Of a stretch of 8,462 nt of DNA, positions 1 through 7,000 are shown one piece after another. The position numbers were made by a program, and so were the translations under genes. The DNA is taken from the NCBI GenBank assembly GCA_014729955.1, contig WJJA01000225.1:1-8462 (forward strand), in the 5' to 3' direction. The notes under the pieces are model-generated. The model worked only from the letters and a program-made list of their open reading frames with translations, had not been told where the DNA came from and did not search any database. The stretch's first letter is position 1. Every line of letters begins with the position of its first letter. The DNA comes from a bacterium (lineage in GTDB: Bacteria > Electryoneota > Electryoneia > Electryoneales > Electryoneaceae).

Positions 1-1
1 C

Positions 2-559
2 TCCTACATCTCGGGTTCGGTTTCGGTGGAAGACCACGACATTATGATCGTCGACCTGGAATATCTTACGGCGGATATCCTGCCGGACCTGGCGGAGATT
101 TCCGACCACACTCAGCTGGAGAAGCGCGGCACCAAGACCGAGCGTGAGCAGGTGCGCATCCTGTTCGCGGAAGACTCGACCTTCATTCGCAAGGTCACGG
201 TGAAGAAGCTCGCGAAGACCGGTTACAAGCAGATCGAGGAAGCCACGGACGGCCAGGAAGCCTATGACCGCATTGCCGAACTGAAGAAGGCAGCGGAAGA
301 TGAAGGCAAGTCGCTGACGGAATACTACGATGTCATCCTGACCGACATCGAGATGCCGAAGATGGACGGCCTTACTCTCTGCAAGCGTGTAAAAACCGAC
401 CTGCACATCGACGAGGTGCCGGTTGTGCTTTACTCAAGTCTGATGAGCCGTGAAATGGAGCTGAAAGCTCAGACCGTCAACGCCGATGCCTGCCTCACGA
501 AACCGAAAGTCGAAGAAATCGTCGACTGCCTCGATGATATCATTTTGCATCGCAAATAG
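2..559 (+). CDS. cheV: CheV-like chemotaxis coupling protein, C-terminal part (5' end outside window)
   Basis: The reading frame is open from base 2, so the gene starts outside the window. The first visible residues (SYISGSVSVEDHDIMIVDLE) look like the end of a CheW-type adaptor domain. A complete response-regulator receiver domain follows, from about codon 150 to the stop at 557-559. It has the acidic pair (AED, about 170-175), the phospho-acceptor Asp in ILTDIEMP (codon 344-346), the switch Ser in LYSS and the conserved Lys in LTKPK. An insertion rich in Lys and Glu (KKAAEDEGKSLTEYY) precedes the phospho-acceptor strand, as is common in CheV receivers. Known CheV proteins couple chemoreceptors to CheA and tune signalling by phosphorylation. 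The CheW-plus-receiver architecture is inferred from the short visible tail; a different N-terminal domain is possible but less likely. An intrinsic terminator follows directly. Confidence 0.85.
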   Translation, partial: SYISGSVSVEDHDIMIVDLEYLTADILPDLAEISDHTQLEKRGTKTEREQVRILFAEDSTFIRKVTVKKLAKTGYKQIEEATDGQEAYDRIAELKKAAEDEGKSLTEYYDVILTDIEMPKMDGLTLCKRVKTDLHIDEVPVVLYSSLMSREMELKAQTVNADACLTKPKVEEIVDCLDDIILHRK

Positions 560-592
560 GCGGGCATTTTCACGCTGTACCCTGTAAGTTAG

Positions 593-630
593 CGCAGGTC
601 CGGTGCACATCCCGGCCTGCGTTTTCTCTT
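593..630 (+). terminator. Intrinsic (rho-independent) terminator after cheV
   Basis: The arms CGCAGG (593-598) and CCTGCG (616-621) pair, and the inner arms CCGG (600-603) and CCGG (612-615) extend the stem to 10 bp with one bulged T at 599. The loop is 8 nt. A T-rich run, TTTTCTCTT, follows at 622-630. It lies 34 bp after the cheV stop and separates that gene from the TerB gene. Confidence 0.75.
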
Positions 631-663
631 GTATCGAGCCGAACCAAGAGGGCATTGCACGTC

Positions 664-1128
664 ATGCGATCTAAGATTCCACATTCCCCTTTCCTGTTTT
701 CACCGCCTGACAACGAAGGCGGTGCCTTTTCCACCGGCCGTGTGCAACTGGCGGTGACCGCTCTGCTGCTGGAAATCGCCCATGCGGATGAAGAGTTCAG
801 CGATGATGAACGCAATCGCATCCAGGCAATCGTCAAGGAGCGCTTCGACCTGGATCGTGAAAACGCCGAGGATCTGCTGGAATTGGCCGATATGGCACGC
901 GGGGAGCTGAACGACATCTACCCCTTCATACGTAAACTCAACAACGAACTGGCATACGATGAAAAGCTCGAGGTGATCGACGAGGTATGGCGTGTGATTT
1001 ACACGGACGGTCGTCTCGACTCCCACGAAGACTATCTTGTGCACCAGTTCTCTTCGCTGATGTCCGTGCAATTGCGTGATATGATCGAGGGCAAACTGCG
1101 TGCGAAGCAGGAAATGAAGTCGAAGTGA
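664..1128 (+). CDS. TerB-family (tellurite-resistance TerB-like) alpha-helical protein
   Basis: This encodes 154 aa from ATG 664. An in-frame TTG at 655 is possible, but the AAGAGG ribosome-binding sequence (646-651) sits only 3 nt before it and 12 nt before the ATG, so the ATG is preferred. The protein is acidic, apparently all-helical and soluble. It carries the two acidic half-repeats seen in TerB/COG4103-type proteins: LEIAHADEEFSDDE (about residues 36-49) and VIYTDGRLDSHE (about 111-122). In TerB these Asp-rich turns bind metal, and the family is linked to stress, membrane-associated or phage-defence complexes, but many solo members have no known role. There are no other ter genes beside it, so tellurite resistance should not be assumed. 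The stop lies 6 bp from the stop of the convergent methyltransferase. Confidence is good for the family and low for the function. Confidence 0.85.
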   Translation: MRSKIPHSPFLFSPPDNEGGAFSTGRVQLAVTALLLEIAHADEEFSDDERNRIQAIVKERFDLDRENAEDLLELADMARGELNDIYPFIRKLNNELAYDEKLEVIDEVWRVIYTDGRLDSHEDYLVHQFSSLMSVQLRDMIEGKLRAKQEMKSK

Positions 1129-1134
1129 TCGGTA

Positions 1135-1803
1135 TTACGGCCGGATGACGCAGAACAGGCTTGTATCGTCAACGTTGTGCAGCTCCACGGTCGCATCCAG
1201 TCCCCGGGTGAGACGGTGGAAGTCGTCCGGTGTGAAGGTCGTTGCACGGAACCCGTCCCTGCAGACAATCTCACCGCCGCCGGTCGCTTCCCAATCGATT
1301 TCACCCAGCAACCCCTCTGCCGCCTGCAGTTGGAACCACTCGAGGCGATGCTCCCAGAAAGCTTCGGCATAGGTGGAAAACAGCAGCACTCCTCCCCGTC
1401 GTGTTACCCTCAGGCTTTCCTGAATCAGACGGACGGGATCGACCGCGAAGGCGGACAGTCCGTTCTGGATGCAGACCACGGCGTCGAGGGAATGGTCCGG
1501 GAAGGCGAGCTCGGCGGCGTCCATGGCGAGCAGGCGTATGCTGGGATGCGCCGCGAGACATGAGCGGCCGTGCCGCAGGTTGGCGATCGCAAGGTCCATG
1601 CCGAGCACAAGCCGGCAGCCTTCTGCAAGCGCCGGCAGCACACGACCGTATCCGCACCCGAGTTCCACCATCGTCATGTCAGACTGCAAATGCTGCCTGA
1701 CAAAGTCGATTTCGCCCCGGAGGTAGCGTTCGACGGCCGGCGTTGCAAGCTCGTACACTCGTTCCAGCCTGCGAGCATGCAATTTGTCGTCATAGTAGCC
1801 CAT
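1135..1803 (-). CDS. Class I SAM-dependent methyltransferase
   Basis: This encodes 222 aa, with an ATG complementary to 1801-1803. The Rossmann-type SAM fold is clear. Motif I is VELGCGYGR (residues 46-54), the acidic residue after strand 2 is in LVLGMD (D70), motif II-like LLAMDAAELAFPDHSLDAVV spans about 91-110, and the motif III region RRGGVLLFSTYAE spans about 135-147. The N-terminal 40 residues form a charged helical cap (DDKLHARRLERVYELATPAVERYLRG). The length and motifs fit the Methyltransf_11/25 group, which covers small-molecule, lipid and protein substrates, so the substrate cannot be named. The ribosome-binding site is weak: a GGA lies well upstream, and a TATATT sits just before the start. 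The gene is convergent with the TerB gene and divergent from the membrane/NTPase fusion, so it appears to be monocistronic. Confidence 0.9.
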   Translation of the reverse strand: MGYYDDKLHARRLERVYELATPAVERYLRGEIDFVRQHLQSDMTMVELGCGYGRVLPALAEGCRLVLGMDLAIANLRHGRSCLAAHPSIRLLAMDAAELAFPDHSLDAVVCIQNGLSAFAVDPVRLIQESLRVTRRGGVLLFSTYAEAFWEHRLEWFQLQAAEGLLGEIDWEATGGGEIVCRDGFRATTFTPDDFHRLTRGLDATVELHNVDDTSLFCVIRP

Positions 1804-2005
1804 GCGCTAATATATTCCGTCCCTGTGCGGGATGCAGGTCTCAAATCGGCATGTTGGTGAAAAAACCCTGTGGCCGGTTTTGACATGAATCAACGGTAGC
1901 CTGCGTCAACAAACGACAGGATGATGACCGATTTCGACATCGACACGTGAAATCATTCCTCCCGCCTGGCGGGAAGCGGCGCTGTTCGGCGCGCTGTGGG
2001 GCGCG
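1804..2005. other. Intergenic region between divergent genes; probable unannotated start of the downstream gene
   Basis: The gap separates the methyltransferase start from the standard-code start of the membrane/NTPase fusion. From 1928 onward the frame of the downstream gene is open and encodes a sensible hydrophobic segment (PAWREAALFGALWGA) just before GTG 2006. The right half is therefore probably coding. A TTGACA lies at 1880-1885, but no matching -10 box at normal spacing was found. AGGA at 1918-1921 is a candidate ribosome-binding site, 9 nt before an ATT at 1931. ATG codons at 1921 and 1924 run into a stop at 1948-1950 in another frame. Confidence 0.5.
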
Positions 2006-3730
2006 GTGGAAATCACCGTCGGCAGCTTTCTTCATGCGACCCGTCTGCCGATGGCGGGAGCCATCATGGCAGCGTCAGCAGTCGCCCTTCTGACCGCATC
2101 GCAGATGCTGGTGCAGCGACACGGCTTCGCATTGCGGGCAGCGCTGGTATGTGCGCTGCTGCGTGCTCTGTCGCCGGAAGGACTGATGCCGGGGCCGATG
2201 ACGGCGATTGTCATGCAGGGCACGCTCGTTTCCCTGGCGTTTCTGCTGAGCGGAAGCCGTGCGGCTGTTGCCGGCCCCGTTGCCGGTGCCCTCGCAGTGC
2301 TCGCCACGCAGGTGCAGGGCTTGATCGTGAAAACCATCGCGTTCGGCGCCGAGCTGCCGGAGCTGCTGCTGCGTCTGCTGGAACGTGCCGAGCGCTTCCT
2401 GGGTCTCCATCCCGGACAGGGCTGGTGGGCAGTGGGAGCGTACCTGGCGCTCCTGGCCACCCTCGGTGCAGCGGCCGGCGCGCTGGGCATGATCTGGGGG
2501 CGGGCGGTGCGTGAAGAAGTCCTCAGACGTCAAGAACGACCGAACATTCCCCCTCCTCCTACTGATCTCGAACCTGCACACGGGCAGCCTGCGTCAGGAA
2601 CCGATGAGCGCGCAGACGTGCGCGACTCAGCCATTCCCACTTCACGGCAAAGGAAAGCCGTCCGACGGTGGTCGCCCTGGGTCGGTGCTCTGATCGCCGG
2701 TCCGGCACTCTCCGGCTCGATGGTCGCCGTCGCGATTTCATCCGCAGTGGCCCTGCTGTATGGTGTCACCGTGGATCGCACCACCCTGCATCGCATCGGC
2801 CGGCCCGCCTTCTGGGGCGTTATGATCGTAGTAACCTCGGCCGCCGGCCTGCTGCTCGGGGACCCGCAGCATGAGGGCATCGCTACGGGTTTTTCGGTCG
2901 AAGGTTTGCAAGCCGGAGTCATGATGTCCCTGCGTGCGTTCAGCCTGGTATTCGCCGGTGTGTTGCTGGCACGGTCGCTGAGCCGGGAGCGCATAATCGG
3001 GCTTGGACGTCGTGTCGGCCTTCCTCACCTGGACCCTGCCTTCCGCACCGCCCTGGACACCCTGCCCCATGTGCAACGATCGCTGGGTGAAGCGCGAAAG
3101 AAACACCGGACGTTCCAGGCACCGGTGCTTGTGCTGGCCGACCTTGCGATGTGGGTGCGTTATGAAACCGCGCGACGGGCGGTGCTCTTCGGCGTGACGG
3201 GCCGGAAAGGTGCCGGCAAGACCTCGCTGCTTCGTGACCTCGCATGCGAGGCGAGGCGTGCAGGGAAGAATGTCGGTGGATTCGTGCAGACTGCCGACGG
3301 CCACCGTGACACGCACAAGCAGCAGGAACGTGTCGAGCGCATCTCCGCCGCCGGCGAGCCGGGCGAGTCGATCGGCCTGGGCGATCGTCGTCCCGGCAAG
3401 GGATTCGACTTCGATGACGAAGCATTCGAGACGGTCGCGCAATGGCTCCAGAGCGCCGGGGAACGATGCGATCTCCTGCTGGTGGATGAACTCGGATTGC
3501 TGGAAGCCAAGGGGCTGGGGCATGCCTGGGCGGTGGACCGTGTGCGGGTCGAACAGCCGACCCTTGTCCTCGTAGCCGCCTTGCGGAAAGACCGCCTCAC
3601 ACGACTGGCGCGGGTGTTCGACCTCGATTCTTCCCACATTCTCGATCTCGACCGCGAAACGTACGATCTTGAAGCGTGGAAACAGAATGTCATCGCCCGG
3701 GCCGAGAAGCGTCGAACATCCAGTTTCTGA
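2006..3730 (+). CDS. Membrane protein (ECF S-/T-component-like) fused to a THEP1-like P-loop NTPase
   Basis: This encodes 574 aa from GTG 2006, the first standard start. The protein probably begins upstream, because the first helix (ALFGALWGAVEITVG) straddles that codon; ATT 1931 with AGGA at 1918-1921 is a candidate. Residues 1-165 are hydrophobic with several membrane segments, resembling an ECF-transporter S component. Residues 170-220 form a polar, Pro-rich linker (RRQERPNIPPPPTDLEP). Residues 223-390 hold further membrane segments, then a cytoplasmic helical stretch with EARKKHR (362-368) and ETARRA (387-392), reminiscent of the ARG coupling motifs of EcfT/CbiQ. Residues 395-574 form a P-loop domain with Walker A GRKGAGKT (399-406), the conserved GGFVQT (424-429), and Walker B plus the THEP1-type motif VDELGLLE (493-500). 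There is no ABC LSGGQ signature. The inferred role is NTP-driven membrane transport; the substrate is unknown. The P-loop call is strong, the S and T assignments moderate. Confidence 0.8.
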   Translation: MEITVGSFLHATRLPMAGAIMAASAVALLTASQMLVQRHGFALRAALVCALLRALSPEGLMPGPMTAIVMQGTLVSLAFLLSGSRAAVAGPVAGALAVLATQVQGLIVKTIAFGAELPELLLRLLERAERFLGLHPGQGWWAVGAYLALLATLGAAAGALGMIWGRAVREEVLRRQERPNIPPPPTDLEPAHGQPASGTDERADVRDSAIPTSRQRKAVRRWSPWVGALIAGPALSGSMVAVAISSAVALLYGVTVDRTTLHRIGRPAFWGVMIVVTSAAGLLLGDPQHEGIATGFSVEGLQAGVMMSLRAFSLVFAGVLLARSLSRERIIGLGRRVGLPHLDPAFRTALDTLPHVQRSLGEARKKHRTFQAPVLVLADLAMWVRYETARRAVLFGVTGRKGAGKTSLLRDLACEARRAGKNVGGFVQTADGHRDTHKQQERVERISAAGEPGESIGLGDRRPGKGFDFDDEAFETVAQWLQSAGERCDLLLVDELGLLEAKGLGHAWAVDRVRVEQPTLVLVAALRKDRLTRLARVFDLDSSHILDLDRETYDLEAWKQNVIARAEKRRTSSF

Positions 3731-3749
3731 ATGCCGCTCCAGGAATCCC

Positions 3750-3771
3750 TGAACGATGACATTCTCGTTCA
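3750..3771. terminator. Small hairpin after the membrane/NTPase fusion gene; weak terminator candidate
   Basis: TGAACGA (3750-3756) pairs perfectly with TCGTTCA (3765-3771) around an 8-nt loop, starting 19 bp after the stop codon at 3730. No T-run follows in either direction, so it lacks the usual intrinsic terminator tail. Its position suits transcript-end processing or termination, but evidence for function is weak. Confidence 0.3.
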
Positions 3772-3777
3772 CCTATT

Positions 3778-4019
3778 CCGAATATTTCACGAGTTCAAAC
3801 TGTGTCAGATGTGAGGCGCGAAGGATGATGCAGTATGGCAATACCGCGAATCCTTCGCAACAAAGCAGATGACACAGTTGGGACCGCCCGAAAGGGGAAT
3901 GAAAAAATGAGTTCGGCCTGGACACAATCTGTGCCGGTGAAAACTGCATGTCGCAATACTATCTTATTGTTAATATAGTTATTAGGAAAGAAATCTCTCT
4001 CCATTCATGCAATATTCGG
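3778..4019 (+). repeat. Structured intergenic repeat, left copy (MITE-like, about 242 bp)
   Basis: This unit is repeated in inverted orientation at 8225-8462+, with roughly 75-80% identity by eye. It begins CCGAATATTTCACGA (3778-3792) and ends with the near-reverse complement of that sequence (4005-4019; 13 of 15 match), so it has its own terminal inverted repeats. The first 100 bp can fold into a nested hairpin, described separately. Next come a conserved GGGACCGCCCGAA block (about 3880-3892) and an AT-rich block (3958-3979) bounded by ACTAT and ATAGT. The unit fills nearly the whole gap between the convergent fusion and protease genes. It encodes no transposase. A 69-codon minus-strand frame inside it is not preserved in the other copy. 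The base composition is much more AT-rich than the flanking genes. Confidence 0.85.
3798..3879. other. Nested hairpin/cruciform in left repeat copy
   Basis: Outer arms AACTGTGTCA (3798-3807) and TGACACAGTT (3870-3879) are perfect complements. Middle arms GCGAAGGA (3818-3825) and TCCTTCGC (3851-3858) are also perfect. The apical arms GTAT (3833-3836) and ATAC (3841-3844) enclose the loop GGCA. The right copy keeps the outer stem through a compensatory substitution, which argues that the fold matters as RNA or extruded DNA. Confidence 0.75.
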
Positions 4020-4072
4020 GCTCTCGGACCAATAGAACGACGTCTGTTGCCTCACCTACCGGAAAATATTCC
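4020..4072. other. Short 3' spacer of the protease gene, no clear terminator
   Basis: These 53 bp lie between the left repeat and the protease stop codon. I see no strong hairpin with a T-run in the protease direction. Protease transcripts would read into the repeat hairpin, which may itself end or stabilise them; that is inference. Confidence 0.35.
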
Positions 4073-7000
4073 CTATTTCATCAGCACGACCTTGCGGACA
4101 GCACGGTGTCGGCCGGCTTCAACCTGCAGGAAGTACATGCCGCTGGCATGGGCACTGCCGTCCCAGTGAAGGGTGTGATAGCCCGCATCACGCCGTCCGG
4201 CGGCTAGTCGTGCGGTTTCGCGACCCAGGATATCGTAAACCATCACCTTCAATTCTGCGGCTTCCGGCAGGGCGACACGCACCTGCGTGGTCGGATTGAA
4301 CGGATTCGGCCACGCTTTCGACACCGCAAATTCCTGCGGCAGCGCGTGTGTCGCGCCGCTGACATCGGTGGTGTACTGGTGATGATTCGAGGTGTCGGAT
4401 TCGCCGCCGTGGTACAGCGCCGTGACCCAGTACCAGTTTTCGTTTTCCGGATCAACGGTGCTGTCGTCGTAGTGGGAGCCTTCGGTTTCTGCCAGGAAGC
4501 TGCCGTCCCGATACACACGATATCGTCCGACCGGTTCGTCCAGGGTGCCGCCGCCGTAAGGTTCTTCCCAGGTCAACCGGTAGGTGTCCTGGTTCAGCAG
4601 GTAGCCGTCCAGGTTGGAAGGAGGCACCATCTGGTACAGGGTCAGCTCAAAGTCCTCGACCTGCTCGAAGCCATCCACGGTCATCGGCCATTGCACGGTT
4701 TCATACCCTTCGGCACCGATAGAGACCGTCGATGTGCCGGGGAACAGGCCATGATGGTAGAAGTCTCCGTTCTCGTCCGCCCAGGTGATCACCGGTCCGC
4801 TACGCAGCCGGATCGTGGTCGGATCGCCGGCTGGTTCGAGGGAGATGGTTCCTTCCATGCTGCCGACGTAGCGGATCAGGTACATCGAGGTTTCATCATC
4901 GATCAGCGACGCCGTCGGCGCGACTCCTCCATTGCCTTCATGGTCGAAGTAGGACATCTGCACACCGCTCTCCTCGTCCGGAGACTCAATGCCGACCGTA
5001 GCATTGCCCGGGTCGTTCACCTCGAGGTAGTTGAAACGGATCAGCCCGTCCCCTGTCGGCGTGGGATAGACCTCCGGATCGTACAGCACCACCTGGAAAC
5101 TCTCGAACGTGGAATTGTCCGGCCATTGACGGCTGTCGTACCAGGAGAGGATGAAGATCGACGAATCGGTGTTGTGATAGTAGGACAGGTTCGTCAGGTT
5201 GTATTTGAAGTCCTCCCAGAACGGGGCGACCAGGTTGGCCGGCCCGGCCGGCGAGGGAATCTGCGAGTTGGAATAGGTGGCGATATCGTCCGGGTCTTCC
5301 CCTGTACCATCGCCGAAGATGAAGAAACCGTTCTCATTCACCGTCAACTCGTCAAAGACCTGTCCGTAGTAGCTGAAATCGAACGGCAGTGCTACCAGGT
5401 TCGGGTCTTCCTCTTCCTCGATTTCGATGCGTGTGCCGGGTCCGCCTTCCTCGTCCGGGTCGATCGCATGCCAGACGAAGTCCGCCGGCGCCCAGCCATG
5501 GGTGTCGGTCGATTCCACGCCGATGTAGCCCCAGGTGTCATCCACCGTCGCTCGATTGACACGGTTGCCGACAACGATGTCCAATGAGTCGCTCTCGCCC
5601 TCCTCGACGTGTACCGTGCCTTCACCGAACAGGTTGCCCGCGCTCAGGTAGAGACGATAGAGTCCGGGGGCCGGCAGGATGGCATGGTATCTTCCGTCCG
5701 CACCCGTGGAAATAGTAATCTCCGGGTGATTGTCCACATGGACCGTCAGGTTGGACACCGGGGTACCGTCCTCGAGGGTGACCAGTCCGTCGACCGTACC
5801 GGTCCGGGCGGTGTGCATCGAAATGTCGCGTATAATGGTTTCACCGGCCTGGATCGGGATATACAGCCGTTGGGTCGCATAGCCGAACTGCTCGAACAGC
5901 AACACTTCCTCGCTGCCTTCCGACAGCAGGTACAGCTGATACTCACCGTCCTCGTCAGTGTTGACACGGACATTGCCGCCCATCATTCCAACGGTCACGT
6001 TTTCCAACGGATTGCCTGCAACGGCATCGGTCACCACACCCTGAACGATCATAACCCCGGCGGTCATCGGTACCGTGGAAGCGATACTGAAGCCCTGCGG
6101 TCCCGAAGGAACATCCGTGCCGGTAACCGTCACGGTCCACTCTCCCTCTTCAGGGTCTTCCACCAACACCTGCTCCACATTGTCGATGGTATTTACGCCG
6201 GGTACAGCATCGTCGGAGGGATTATCCGGGTCGAGGATGAACGGCAGGTAGTCTGTGCCGCCGGGAGACGTCAGGGTGATGTCGAGGTCGTTGATCAGCG
6301 TGACAGTCGGGTTGATGCCGGAAGCGGGCTCGTCGGTCCAGGCGATGGTCAGCTTCAGCTCATCCTCGCCGGCGGCAACGTTGAAGGTCTGGTTCCAGGT
6401 CCCGTTGTCCGCGACCTCACCTTCCACGAAACGATACTCCATGATCGATTCCACGCCGCGTACCGCGTCCACGCGGCCGAAGCCGTAGATGTAGTCCGGA
6501 CCGTCATTGCCGATGTCTTCCGCCGAGTTCAGCAGGATCGCCTTGATGGTGGAAGCGGCCGGGGTGCTCGGTGCGATATAGGTGTGAAACGCATCCACGA
6601 GCAGCGCGGTATTGCCCGCCGTAATCGGAGTGGCCATGCTCGTGCCGCTCATACTGCCGTAGCCGCCGCCCGGCAGCGTGGAAAGGATCTGCACACCCGG
6701 CGCGACGACATCCGGCTTGACACGGCCGTCATCGGTGGGGCCGTAGGACGTGAAGCTGGACGCAAAATCATTGTCGTCCGTGGCGCCGACGGAAATGATG
6801 TTCTTCGCACCCGCCGGGACGCTCATGGTTTCATACGTGCTGCCGCAGGGGCCGCCCGAACCACGTTCGTTACCGGCAGCGAACAGCACAATGAAATTGT
6901 CGCCCAGACCGCCGTTGACAAGCGTGTCGAGCAGGCTGCTCGTTTCCTCGTAATCCCCCTGCCAGTGACAAAAATCCGGCGCATAATTGACGTAGATGTT

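Noticed and set aside
593..660. Riboswitch or attenuator leader for the TerB gene
   Set aside because: The single hairpin followed by a T-rich run is fully explained as the cheV terminator; no alternative pairing was seen.
2738..3772. A 344-codon minus-strand open frame opposite the membrane/NTPase fusion
   Set aside because: It overlaps the Walker A and B coding region antisense, has no recognisable motif and lacks a convincing ribosome-binding site.
3795..4004. Small ORFs inside the repeats (69 codons minus strand here, 66 codons plus strand at 8240-8440)
   Set aside because: They share a short N-terminal stretch (FF..xYIN.KIV) only because the DNA is repeated. Indels shift the frame afterwards, so protein sequence is not preserved; stem pairing is what is conserved.
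3778..4019. CRISPR array or integron attC site
   Set aside because: There are only two copies, far apart and inverted, with no regular spacers, and no cas or integrase gene is present.
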